A DNA stretch of 64,000 nucleotides from assembly GCA_933228895.1 (NCBI GenBank), contig OW121846.1:5487915-5551914 (forward strand), written 5' to 3'. Below are positions 46,901-57,957 of this stretch, in pieces. The number at the start of each line of letters is the position of its first letter. Position 1 is the stretch's first letter. The translations under genes and the position numbers were made by a program. The notes beneath the pieces were generated by a model that was given only the letters and a program-made list of their open reading frames with translations, was not told the origin of the DNA and did no database searches. The DNA is from Platycnemis pennipes (Eukaryota; Arthropoda; Insecta; Odonata; Platycnemididae).

Positions 46901-47431
46901 ATAATTGAGGTTAGTTTAAAAAAAATAACTTTACCGTCGGTTTTAATGTATTATCTATACCCAAATGAAGTATGAGACATTTATAAAGGAACTGCATTCA
47001 AAAAAATATTCATTTACCCCAAATACGGCTCCCAAAAGTGATCTATTTGAAGTGATGCTTGGTGCGTGTAAAATTTTTTGTCGTTGTGCGGGTTGCCTAC
47101 ACTCTAAATTAGCCGTTTATTCTTAGGCATCGTATAAGCCATAGATTTCGTCAAATAAACTCCACATTTCAGTGTTGTAATCTAAACACATGTATCTATC
47201 GTTGATATTTACCAATGTTCCAGCATTTGCAACAAATTATTCTCCATAACCGTTTGTTTCCCATTTCCGCCTGAATTTTCGCAAAATTTTAAACTTTAGA
47301 GCTCGGGCGGCAGTGGTTAATATTATCCAATTTCGAAAAAATTTTGCTTGCAAGATCCTGATATCAGTACACAACTTTCCCGCATAGGGCAAATTTGATC
47401 CGGAAAAAAAACCTTTTTTCGGCCCACCCTA
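43933..47431 (-). mobile_element. transposon with 541-bp inverted repeats and 8-bp duplication
   Basis: Inverted repeats 43933-44473 and 46891-47431 (both 541 bp, nearly identical by eye) start TAGGGTGGGCCGAAAAAAGG. Exact 8-bp duplications CTGTACAA flank it (43925-43932, 47432-47439). An 8-bp duplication and a TAGGG terminus fit hAT-type integration. The 2.4-kb interior carries a broken gene of an orphan repetitive family on the minus strand. It interrupts the minisatellite element, so it came later. Confidence 0.85.
44842..45720 (-). pseudogene. orphan transposase-like protein in long-TIR element
   Basis: Minus-strand reading, shifted several times: acidic linker LPEQDVPEIWKDSGDETSAD (near 45700), ALASVLLVDIGIVSQGD (near 45500), MWFAIKLRPQCTEGP (45271), HPENILLAMLADERRPFR (near 45130), then FELPTMNFAAQDYVYLVDWK (near 45000). 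I recognise the HPENILLAM...DER and NF-x-A-x-DYV-x-LVDW blocks from a large family of uncharacterised repetitive proteins in invertebrate genomes. A central part seems deleted. Its place inside a complete terminal-repeat element suggests that the family is a transposase, which is inference. Confidence 0.6.
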
Positions 47432-47943
47432 CTGTACAAGGCTATTAGTCACAGTGTACGCACACTGTGTGCACGGTGTCCTCACACTGTGAACACACTG
47501 TACCGTCACAGTGTCTATCACGCTTTCCGCATGCTTTTGAGTCCCAATTTACGCTTTTGCCACGGTGTGTGCACACTGTAATCACACTCTTGTCACATTC
47601 TAAGCACACTGTGTTCACGCTTCTGTCACACTGTCTGTCACACTGTCTGTCATGGTTTATTTTCACCAGGGTTTACTTTCTGATGCAAGATTAAATATGT
47701 ACTTCGCTTCTTTTGCACAAGTTTTATAATACCTGGTGTAAACCACTTTTACTTACTTTTTCTAGAGCTCAATGTTTTATACTTCATTACAGGAAAACAG
47801 AACCCAAAATAGTAAAGAAATACATCCATGAAGGAGTGAACTTTATCATCAAGGTTGGAGGCCAGATATATTTCCTCCCAACCAACTTCTCGCAACTGTA
47901 AACAAAATCATTGATAGTCCCAATCATTATAGTGGTGCTTATA

Positions 47944-49096
47944 CAGTAGAAGCCCCTTATCGTGAGTATGGCATATAACGAGAATCTCGCAATATTGAGT
48001 GATTGGTAATGTAGCATAAAAAGGCCCATGATTAACATGTAAAAGAAAACGGATATAACGAGGCCAAGAAGATCTTGCCACGGTATACGCTCGGTATTAC
48101 AAGCGATAATTCTTGAGGGTGATGCACTGCAAAGTACGAATTAACGCATGGTATCTATCTTTAGTGCATTATTAGTCAAGTACAACTTAGAATACAAGAT
48201 TTGTGCCATCTTTACATTATTTAAAGTCCAATCAAGTCCAGGCACTCACGATTTACGGCCCGCCCTGCTGTACCTTGTGAACGCTCACACTTTTCAGTTG
48301 TTCTTTTGTTAAGCCAAGTTCACATAGGGGTGGAAGATGAACAAGTGGAAAAGCATCTGGCCCATCACATGGCAGCGGATAGCGGTGGTGTGGCTAAGGG
48401 GCGGAGTTCAACCCCCTGTCTTCGCCCTCCCGCTTCCACCTGCTAGTTCCCACCCCTCTGTCCGCCTTCTCGTTCCTGCCCCAAGCTGAAGCAGACGATA
48501 CTTGAATCATTTTTCAGCCAGGAATAGAAATGGAAAGTACTGTGCTGCCAAGCATGTGTGTATATATGAAACTAAAGGTACAATGCTTTTCTTGTTATGC
48601 TATTTATTCTCACGATGAAGTCGTCAAAGTTTTGCGTGGACAAGAATTATTTATTTCCTTATAATTTTATGATTCATATATCCTGGTTTCGATTAATTTT
48701 TCCTATTAGCAGAAATAATGTGAATACTTAAGTTTCCTGGTGTATTTGTTAGTTTTATGCATAATTTTCAATGTTTTCGTAAATATTTCCAGGGCTGATG
48801 TGATATGAAGAATTAAAATTTATCCTGTTTAACAAGTTTTTATTTTATTTTGCGATTCCTGACTTCACGGATACATACAATTTTGGGTGAATGCATCGGT
48901 AGTTCTCGGCAATAGTATTTCACGGGAGTTACCTACGTTCGCTTTAGATCCTCCAGATGGCAGTACTAGTACGACACACGATGTTCAATGGAACCGACGG
49001 AGGCATTTGCTTGTGTAAATAAATGCTAGTTGCAACCAATTTTCGAGAGATAACTGAATGTGAACTTTAGAAATGGCTAGGAATAGGTAATTACGC
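47944..49096 (+). mobile_element. pogo-like element (copy C), 3'-truncated
   Basis: Starts TA + CAGTAGAAGCCCCTTATCGT and matches copy B, with 47970-48673 apparently identical to 32783-33486. After 48673 similarity drops sharply. The copy ends at GGTAATTACG (49096), about 300 bp short of the opposite terminus seen in B. Confidence 0.8.
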
Positions 49097-49845
49097 TCAT
49101 CCTTGAGTGAAAAAAACACAGAATTTCACTCATTGTTGGTAGCTTTGAGCCAAGTATTTCTTCACTTTCATTTCACATCAGTTCAATACCTGAATTTACT
49201 CTCAATTTCATGCCTTGTGCCCTTGGCCTGTTTTCAATCCTGAATGACACTTTTACGCAGGATAAACTAGTTATTTCACAAATTTTTTAATCCACAAACC
49301 TCGGCAATTCATTTCCTTTGCACACTAAACACAAGAGATGGCAGAGGAGCTGAACTAACGTGAAGTTCCAATAAAAGATTGAACCGCTATAATAAGGATT
49401 ACAATATAAACGTAAGCCTCGATAAATATGGAATCGTCAAAGAATCATTAAATTGATAGTCTCAAAGGTGACATTGTAAAATTTAACATTGTTAACCATG
49501 ATACCAAAGAAACAGATGTTAAGCAGCAGTTTAAATTTGGATCTTTCCACCGAGACCATTGACTCTAAGTCAGGGGCGGGGAGGGGATGGAGGGGAAGTC
49601 TCTGGCTGTAGAAGGAAGTGGTTAAGGCCTTACCTCGGCGGCACCACAGTGCGAGGTAGTACCCTGGGCAAAGGATCGTATTGCGAGGGACCGTATCTTA
49701 GAAACACTTAGAGATAGGTCAAAACAAATGAAAATTCAGCCCTAAGGACCTTAATTTTGCATTTTTCATTAAAATAGTGCTTTTATAGCCCAAAAAGTGG
49801 AATAATTCGGTCCGAAGTACTTTGGGCCCTTGGGGCACAGGTTCC
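49097..49845. other. intron, nothing recognised
   Basis: No open frame or repeat border that I can name. AT-rich, with a G-rich patch near 49562-49600. Confidence 0.4.
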
Positions 49846-50235
49846 CCCTGGTGAAAATATCCTGTGCAGGAAGTGTGCAGGATGCGTGAGGGAAGTGTGC
49901 AGTATGCGTGAGGGAAGTGTGCAGGAAGTGTGAATTCGGACATTAGGACGTGCAGGTAACGTGAGGGAAGTGTGCAGGAAGCGTGAATTCGGACATTAGA
50001 ACGTGCAGGAAGCGTGAGGGAAGTGTGCAGGAAATGTGCAGGAAGCGTGAATTCGGACATTAGGACGTGCAGGAAGTGTGCAAATAACGTGCAGGAAGTG
50101 TGCAAATAACGTGCAGGAAGTGTGCAACTAACGTGCAGGAAGTGTGCAACTAACGTGCAGGAAGTGTGCAACTAACGTGCAGGAAGTGTGCAGGTGACGT
50201 GCAGGGAGCGTGTAGGTAATGTGCAGGAAGCGTGT
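49846..50235. repeat. CCCTGGTGAAAA end plus GTGCAGGAAG minisatellite
   Basis: Begins CCCTGGTGAAAATATCCTGT and runs into about 20 imperfect copies of an 18-22-bp GTGCAGGAAGTGTGCAAATA-like unit, several joined by GAATTCGGACATTAGGACGT. All units face the same way. The long minus-strand open frame across it (repeats of HTSCTLPARFLH) is due to the repetition. Confidence 0.8.
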
Positions 50236-50516
50236 TGGTGTGTTCATAATGCTACTATACAGGAACAATATGAACAACCTGTTAAAATCTCCATATTACA
50301 AAATATATCCTATTCTTTGAACGTCGTGATATTTTGAATTATACCATGAAATTGTACATCTAAAATATTTTGATGGCTAAATTGTAAATTAACTAAGCTT
50401 CACCCACAAAGTACATGAGGATCCATTGCATGTCCTTATTCCATGCAATTGACAGCTGAATTTTCTCTTTAATTATCTTTATGTGTGTATCCTATGGTTA
50501 TACCTATATACATTGA

Positions 50517-50960
50517 CAGGCATATAGCCAGAAATTTGCTTCGGGGGTTGGCTAAGTCTAGTGTGGCCCGTGTAGTCTAACTTCAAATCAGCCTTGCCAT
50601 TCGATACCTACATGTTACAAGTCTCTTCCTTAATTTTCAGTGCTTGGTATTTGCATTCACAGTGCCCATTCCTATCTCTTTTTGCTGGTAAACTGACTCT
50701 TAACTGGTTATGAAGCAGTAAATTTGACCGGCCCCAGAACAGAAGTTCAAGGCATGCATACATATCAGATTGAAAAGAACAATTATTAACTACACACATG
50801 ATTCAAACTAGTGATCACATTTCAAGACACTTAGCACTTAAATTATAAGCAGTGTAATCCAGATTAAATGCCCAGTTAAAATCAGAACAATAAAATTTCT
50901 TGGAAAAAGTTTCGGTGGGGCTTAAGCCCCATAAGCACCCCCTCCTTGGCTATGTGCCTG
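50517..50960. mobile_element. hAT MITE with perfect 8-bp duplication
   Basis: Ends CAGGCATATAGCCA and the complement of CAGGCACATAGCCA. Flanks TACATTGA at 50509-50516 and 50961-50968 are identical. Subterminal GGGGCTTAAGCCCC near 50917-50931. At 444 bp it is non-coding. Confidence 0.85.
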
Positions 50961-50968
50961 TACATTGA

Positions 50969-52140
50969 TGAACATCTTGACTACACACTGGCATTGCTTT
51001 AGTAAAAATGTTGCTGATTGTATCATGGTAGTAGCTTAAATTATTCATTACAGCACAAAAATATTCTAAAAAACTGATAAGACCCAAAAGGGAAAGCCAC
51101 CTGTAAGTAAGCTCTTCTTTTCTAGGGTAAAAGCTGGCCGCAGCATTTTTCCAATGAACATTGCCGAATTAGAGGTTCTAATAAAATCTTTAACGAACAA
51201 CTCAAGCACCAGTAGTCATGATGTGGCGAACTCTAGCACTTCCATGATATTATATAGTAGCGAATTCATATTTTTAGTAACACACACACGACATGGAGAT
51301 GCACAATCAGACTCTTATACTATTATGTATTTTCAGCGGATAACTCTGTAAAGATCTTCGTGGCAAGTTTACAATCCTCAAAATCGAAAATTAAAACAAA
51401 AATCTGCTTGAAATTTAAATATTTATTGACACTTTCAAATATCTTCACTCGATGCACATAAGATATACGGTTTCATCCGCCAGGCATAATCTCAAGAATA
51501 TCCAATTTGATACACACTAATATCACACCACACATCATTAAAATAAAGTTGCGATCGACCTGGTAAGTTGCAGAACACTAAATTTTGAAAAGTTGCTCTT
51601 AGTGCCCATCTCCAAGGGTCTTTTGAAAAACCATACTTCTCTCAAAAGTACAACTAGATTTTCACACGAGGAGGTTCTTTTAAATCTCATCAAAAGTCAT
51701 CACTGCACTAAGGTGAAGCTATAAAAGACACCAAATAGTTTCACGCGTATCACGTTGAAAAATGATCTGATCCTTGGTAGCTCATTTCCCATGGCCCAGT
51801 ACGTAATAGACATAATGTGCCTGAAAATATATAAATATCGTTACTTCTTGCCGTAGAAATTCAATCAAGTCAATAATGGACGGAATATCATCACAGCGAA
51901 AACCACGGTTAGTAGCTACCTTGGCGAAAATTTATAGACGTACCTTTGTAATGGCCCGGACGGGCGCATGAATCTTGATAGAATTTTGTTATTCTAAATT
52001 TCACTTTCCTAAAAGATATTTTTGTACTGGAAATGGGCGTCTCTCAGAATAGCCAAAAGCCAATGCCTGGAGAGTAAGATTTCACTTTCGACTTCTCACT
52101 TCCCCTTCTCTCCTTCCCCTTGACCGAAAAACATCCTCCT
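50969..52140. other. intron, nothing recognised
   Basis: About 1.2 kb without a gene, border or repeat I can support. Confidence 0.4.
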
Positions 52141-52149
52141 TTTGCCTTC

Positions 52150-52510
52150 TATATAATGGCGTGTACGGTGGATTTCAGGAGATTGGTGAGGAGGAGATTG
52201 GTGAATCGGTTGCAGTCAAAATGTAGTCCATCATTGGAGACCGATGCACGGCTTTGAGCACGGACCGTTGGGTCCGTGCTCTAAGCCGCGCTATCCACCC
52301 GTACTGAACGCGCATTCTCTCCTATCCTCCCGAGCTAGAGGTAACGTGTATAACTCTATTTTGGCTATTCGAGACGCGATTGGTTTAACTTTTGCTTCCG
52401 AATAAATTCTGTCTTTAGAACGAATCTTTTACTTCATTACTTGTTCCCGACACCAAGGGCAAGAACCCACAAACAAATATGTTGGAAGGTTCGAGTCCCC
52501 TGCAGGGCCG
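52150..52510 (+). repeat. promoter-like unit 1 (TATA, hairpin, B-box tail)
   Basis: TATATAA at 52150-52156, a stem-loop at 52250-52287, an AATAAA near 52402, then GACACCAAGGGCAAGAACCC (from 52449), a Pol III B-box-like GGTTCGAGTCCC and GCAGGGCCG ending at 52510. The order TATA-polyA signal-conserved tail resembles an LTR followed by its 5' untranslated start, but I cannot find LTR borders. Confidence 0.4.
52250..52287. other. 17-bp stem-loop
   Basis: GGCTTTGAGCACGGACC and GGTCCGTGCTCTAAGCC pair with one T-T mismatch around a GTTG loop. The GC-rich stem contrasts with the surroundings. Confidence 0.8.
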
Positions 52511-52723
52511 ATCCTCTGGGTCGTTTGCGCCCCTACGGCGAGGGCAGGCGGAGGAAGGACGGAGACGGATGGAAACGCGCACCGGTAAATTTCCCTAAAC
52601 TCAAAAATAACAACCTCACGGCCTGGAAAGTTCAACTTCACAGTCGAACTTTCCAATCTAAATCAAGACATAACCAAATTTCCCATGGGAGCCGAGGTGC
52701 TGTGGGGGCGGCGGGGCGCACGG

Positions 52724-53313
52724 TATAAAAAGGGCCGGAGTGAATGTTTGTCGTTCGTTGTGTATGTGAAGTGCCGCGCGTCGCGCTGCCCGAGCAGAGT
52801 GCCATCAGCTAAATCGCTACTCCAAGACGAAAGCACAAGTCGCGACCGAACGTAGGGGGATCGCAGCACCTTCTATAGCCCTTCAGGCAGAAATCCTCAC
52901 AGGACCTTCCCGTCATTTACCGGCCGTTCGCTTCCTAGCTATTTCTAAATTGCGAGTGCGCGTTTCCAGTCATTTTCGAAGTGTGCGCCGTGAGAGCCGT
53001 CCGTCCAGCCGTCTCCGCCAGCCGAGAAAGCAGCCCCTGCCTTTCTGCCTTCCCTCCTTCCGCCTGACGTCGACGCTGGTGTTAAAAGGTAAAGTACTCT
53101 TTTCCCTTTTATACCAAAGATGCGACTTGTGTGACATCATTTGACTCCTGACACCAAGGGCAAGAACCCACAGTTTGTGTACAGGTTCGAGTCCCCGCAT
53201 TAGCATGCAGGGCCGAGCTCCACATTCCTACCACTACCCAGTTGCCCAACTATCCTAAATGGTGCAAATGACCTCAGCTGTTGGGCACCTCCCCTGAATA
53301 ACCAACCAACCAA
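52724..53313 (+). repeat. promoter-like unit 2 with SINE-like tail
   Basis: TATAAAAAGGG at 52724, a GC-rich leader, then GACACCAAGGGCAAGAACCC from 53150, GGTTCGAGTCCCCGCATTAG, GCAGGGCCGAG (53215), and a 3' part ending in (ACCA)n at 53300-53313. The conserved tail repeats that of unit 1. The B-box and short simple-repeat end suggest a tRNA-type SINE, while the strong TATA suggests a Pol II promoter; the relation is unresolved. Confidence 0.4.
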
Positions 53314-53479
53314 TGTCTATAAATGTATTTCCATGACACATCCATCCATGGATATTCAAATTAATATGGCCATAATATTTATATCATGTGCAAAAGGTAA
53401 TGAGATTTGGAATATTTTTACCTACTACATGGATCTCTTTGAATCCAAATTCACAAGTTTACATAATGGACTTAACTGT

Positions 53480-54002
53480 GCATGTACCGTGCAGGAAGTG
53501 TGCATGAACTGTGCAACATGTTTAATTTTTTTAATGGCAGAATAGTTATATTGCATGTGGCATGATATGGAACTGTGAATATTAATGGATGTATTATTTT
53601 TGGGGATGATTTTTTATCTCTAACTAACATTCAGAGGGGACTAGAAAAAAAAAATTGCTTAAAACGTAATTGTGATTAGTACATTTTCACACATTAGGTC
53701 AAAGGGCAGGTTTTGTGATTATAACTAGTGCAGTAAGTGTAATGCAGGCTAGTAAATTAAAGCATATATATTTTCCCAGTCATGTCCTCTGTGTACTTAT
53801 AAAAAATTGTAAGCTGTGCATGTAACGTGCAGTTAGTATGCATGAAGCATGCGCACACTTTCTGCACAGTATTGCACGCTTCCTGCACAGTATTGCACGC
53901 TTCCTGCACGGTATTGCACACTTCCTGCACGGTATTGCACGCTTCCTGCACAGTATTGCATACTTCCCGCACACTTCCTGCACAGGGTAGTTTTCACCAG
54001 GG
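53480..54002. repeat. CCCTGGTGAAAA end with inverted GTGCAGGAAG array
   Basis: Units at 53485-53520 read GTGCAGGAAGTGTGCATG; from about 53845 to 53993 they read the other way (CTTCCTGCACAGTATTGCAC), ending in TTTTCACCAGGG at 54002. With 49846-50235 this could be one element split by about 3.2 kb of later inserts, or two partial ones. Outer flanks CC on both sides (49844-49845, 54003-54004) would agree with a 2-bp duplication if it is one element. Confidence 0.6.
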
Positions 54003-54089
54003 CCGTCAATTAAAGGCAACCAAATTTTAGTGCTGAGTAGGAAAACATAATTTTTCTAAATTCTGAAAAATAAGGTTCACCCTACTGTG

Positions 54090-54930
54090 CACTGTCTCCC
54101 ATAACTTTCAATGCTTGCATCGAGAGAGCCATCTATGAAATCAAAGAGAAGTCTTCTGGCATGAATATCCATGGAGAAAAAATTAACATGCTGCAATTCC
54201 TGATGACAAAGCACTCAGAGCAGAGACAGAGAGGGATCTGAACAAGATTGTAGTAAGCATGGAAAGGACAATGATCAGATAGGTATCAGCTGAAGATCAA
54301 TAAAAGGAAGACTAAGATAATGGTGTCCAGCAAGAGAGAAGAGGCCAAAGCCAACATTAAACTAGGGAAGCAAAACTGGAAGAGGTGAAAGAGTAACCAA
54401 CAATGGATGAAGCAAAAAAGAAATAGCAGAATAGCCCAGGCAAAGAGCGCATTCTACCTAAAGAAGAATGTACTTGCAGCTGGAAATGCAAGCATAGAAT
54501 TAAACAATTCATCAGAACGTACATCAGGAGCATGTTTCTTTATGGCAGTGAGGCATGTACGATGACAGCAGTGGAGGAGAACAGGATGAAAGCATTCAAA
54601 AGGTAATGACACAGAAGAATGATGAAGATTAAATAGATTGATCAAGGAAGTAACGAGGAAGTGCTAAGAAAAGTGGGAGAAAAGAGAAGTTTTCTGAATA
54701 CCCTAAGAAGAAGAAGGGACAACTTAATCTTGAGACATGATGCCTCATGAAGATAATTGTTGAGGGAAAAGTGAACGAGAAGATTGGGAAAGGCAGGCCT
54801 CATATGAGATGCATGGGACAGGTTGTGAAGGATGTAAAAGAGAAGAATTACGTCAATATGAAGAGGTTGGCCGATAGAAGAATTGAATGGAGGGCTGTGT
54901 CAAACCAATCTTAGGATTGTTGGCCAATGA
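54090..54930 (+). pseudogene. LINE reverse-transcriptase fragment, family X copy 1
   Basis: Frames in order: AIYEIKEKSSGMNIHGEKIN near 54130, LKINKRKTKIMVSSKREEAK near 54290, RSMFLYGSEACTMTAVEENR near 54525, then EEVLRKVGEKRSFLNTLRRR and RDNLILRHD near 54655-54740, and a degraded tail to 54930. This is the thumb/C-terminal half of a non-LTR RT. Stops and shifts throughout. A homologous tail lies at 63740-64000. Confidence 0.7.
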
Positions 54931-56259
54931 TGATGATATAAATTTGAAAGTTATTCTTTCAGATATCAAGCATCAGACAGAGTCCTTCACAGAACTGACA
55001 TGTCAGGGACTTATCCGAGTTGAGTCCTGAAAGTTAGACACCTCTATGAAATGGCCAAGTGTGGCATGGTGGAGCATTCACACACCCTTCAAACATATTA
55101 AGCAAGGGGGTGCTGGCAAACTAAACTGTCAACGATTGTGGAACCCAGAAGAAAAACAAAGTGTTTCTTCCTTCATCGTTCCACCACTAGTTGTCAAGGA
55201 GGCCATTTTGAAGACCTCCTGCTAAGTCTCTCAGCATTTCTACAAGGCCAGGTTAGGGAAGCCTCAAGACAAAGCAAATGTCATAGTCACATAAGATTAC
55301 AAGGCTGGGTCTTAAAAGAAGTGGAAGAGCCTATGACATTTTAATTTTAATTGGTCTCTGTGCTTTCTTCTCCAAGAACTATCCTCAGGTTGTTATCTTG
55401 CTGAACTTTTTAGACAAGCATTTTCAATTACATACTCAATCATTGTCTTTCACTGTCAGAAAGGAAGGGTTACACATGGATTAGCATTGCTTTTTAATGC
55501 TAGATGAGATGAGCATATTTCCTCAGCCAAATTTTTCGGAACACTTTGATTTCATCATTTGATTGTTTTGAGGCTTCAGGTAGGCTAGCCATTTGGACAT
55601 GTAGAACACTAGGGTGTTCCTTGTGAAGGACAGAGTAAAATTTACAATTCTCATTAATGTTAAACAAATTAAAAAAAAATTAATCTGTTTACCTTCAAAC
55701 TTTGCTAAAAACTACTTACCTATTTTAAATATCAGTGGTAAAGTCAGTAGTGTCTAAATTGAGGAGCAATATTGCATTATTAGCATGTTAATACATGTTT
55801 CACCAATTGTAACAATAGTTTTAAGTACTTATAACAGTTACGATTAGTGTATGACTGTAGACTGATTTACAGGGTGATATTTGGAGCATCAAAAATTTTA
55901 AAAAATTTGATTTTTTAAAATTCACAGTGACAATTTAAGGCAAATATCCAGTTTTCTGGTTTAACTATCCTCTTGAGTGCTGCCAGGAGATTATTTTAAC
56001 AAACTTTCCAAATTTTTAAGGATGGGGTTTTTGAGATATCACTCCTCAAAATGCAACTTTTTTGCATAATTTAGATGGTCAATTTCAGGAACTGTATGCA
56101 TTAAAAGTGAGAGATAAAATTATTAGGGAGAGTATCCAAGCAGGCTACAGAATGGTGCAATTGTTTGGCTGATTAAATCCCTCATTAGTTATAAAAAAAT
56201 TCCAAACTTCGATAAAAAATGTAAATTTTCCATCTGACAACAAATTATTTGATAAGTGT
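54931..56259. other. intron, nothing recognised
   Basis: No gene or clear repeat border; AT-rich with poly(A)/poly(T) stretches near 55670 and 55900. Confidence 0.4.
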
Positions 56260-56405
56260 TTAACCCTTTCGCTGCTGTGAACATAACTAGTATGATGGCA
56301 TGGTAGGCTGCTGTGAACGTACCTTTCCGTTCTCACTGTAGTGCTTTCACTTTTCCGCCGCATGTGACAAGTATGTTTCCGGAGAGTGAGCCGAAGCAAA
56401 AGGGT

Positions 56406-57957
56406 CCCCACCAACACACTAACGTTAGAAAAACGTCAGTATAACGTTTTTTGGTTAGTGCACGCCACTTTCGTTAGATTTCCTAACCACCCTAACGGCC
56501 AAGTTCTACAGCCGCGTCAAGTGATTTGAGAAAAACGCTAAAGTAACGTTCGCCGCGAACCTCTGTCTAGTCGAGGAGGGGGCCGGGTCCGAGCGTCGCA
56601 GCTCTCCGTCAAACTTCGGTAACATTCGGGAGTCATCAACACATCGCTGATGCTTTGCCAATGCCTCCTTTGATAAAATTATTATATTAGTATTAAAGGA
56701 TTATTATTATACTAGTATTAAAGGAGGCCATGGCCACAATCGATGTAGAAAAACAAGATCGACTTCGACCACCTCGAAATTCAAAATGGCAGTTGTTGAT
56801 AAGCCGGAAACATAAGAAAGAACTATCTCCTCTAATATTTACGTTTTCTTGTAATTTGTGATCATAGAAGCTTACATTTAAATTCTAATGGACAATTAAG
56901 TTACGGTGAGTACCTAGATGATTGTTATGACAAGTGGTTGCGTTGAATATTATTTATGAATTTGTCAGTTTTCATCTGCCTTCCATGCTGACTTTTTGAA
57001 TTGCTGCAACAGGAATTGAGTCTATTTATCATTTTTCAGGCACATAAAGTCATTAACAAGTTGGGATGTTAGCAGTGAGCCAACGACAATTCAGATCATC
57101 ATTCAACTACTTGACAAATGTGGAAATGTTTTATGTGTGTTATGACAGTGCAGTGAATGACTTTCGATGATATTTGAACGAACCACCTGTTGGAAAAATA
57201 TAGTTTCAAGTTTTAGAAGAGCGTTGTTTTTTTAAAAGACAGCTGGTTGTTGTGCACCCAGATCAACCGTTTAAAATTAAATGTTACGGAAAAATCAAGC
57301 TTGATCGCTAATTTTTATTCACATGCCATGTAGTTTGATATTGGTGATTGTCCCACTGGCTGTTCTGGAGATTATGCCTAAGTATTTGAATCTTATGTGT
57401 TACAAAGGCAAGTGAATGCAATGGTTGAAAATGGAAATGGTGTCAATAAATGAAATTTATTTTACTAACAAACAGTCGTTTTTGTTTACAATCGTCTTAA
57501 CTCGCATAAATGTGTTATTGAACTTGTGAATTCGCTATGTGACATCAAGAAGCGGCAAACGTGCACGAATTTATCACGCTCTAAGTCTGTGTATATTTAA
57601 CGTGTGCCAAATTATTCCGAATGAAATTACGTGATCTGCTCTATCCGAACCGAGGTCGGCTAGTTCCTCAACTTTTTCAGTGCTTATTCTGCAAATAAAT
57701 ATGTTCTTAGTTCGCTTTAAATTGTTTGACAAAGATCCTAATGGACGGGGGTCCATTAGGATCTTTGTCGGGAGTCCGGGGAACGGAATGGAGTTACATT
57801 CTCGTTTTATGTTGTCGTTATTTTAACGTTATCCCCAAACGGTTTGCTCTAAACGTAAAAAAAAACGTTCGGAATGTTGGACATTATAACGTGTTTCAAA
57901 CCACGTTCGTTCGAACGTTATACTAGCGTAATTATAATGTTTTTGTGTTGGTGGGGG
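56406..57957. mobile_element. nested element with CCCCACCAACACA ends
   Basis: Left end CCCCACCAACACACTAACGT, right end the complement of CCCCCACCAACACAAAAACA. AACGTT words recur just inside both ends (56423-56450, 57827-57920). The interior of about 1.5 kb shows no recognised protein but holds a perfect 19-bp-arm hairpin. A target duplication cannot be read unambiguously at the junction GGGT/GTTAA. Confidence 0.65.
57728..57769. other. perfect hairpin with 19-bp arms
   Basis: GACAAAGATCCTAATGGAC and its exact reverse complement flank a GGGG loop (57747-57750). It lies inside the CCCCACCAACACA-ended element. Confidence 0.9.

Larger units (their letters stand above)
43779..47671. mobile_element. 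CCCTGGTGAAAA-ended element with CACAGTGTG minisatellite
   Basis: Left end CCCTGGTGAAAATAAACCGT, right end the complement of CCCTGGTGAAAATAAACCAT. Between the ends and the inserted transposon (43933-47431) lie short CACACTGTG/CACAGTGTG repeats, mostly near-palindromic, on both sides (43797-43932, 47440-47655). Without the insert it is about 390 bp. The outer flanks are TT on both sides, perhaps a 2-bp target duplication. The same terminal word brackets a different minisatellite at 49846 and 54002. Confidence 0.7.

Noticed and set aside
49719..50171. Long minus-strand open frame of repeated HTSCTLPARFLH-like words
   Set aside because: Produced by a tandem minisatellite; every frame of such an array tends to stay open, and there is no start context or domain.
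49860..50235. Direct repeats that look like a CRISPR array
   Set aside because: Units are contiguous and variable, with no regular unique spacers, and the context is animal intron.
53757..54030. Open frames on both strands over the right GTGCAGGAAG array
   Set aside because: Same cause as the left array; repeat-derived.
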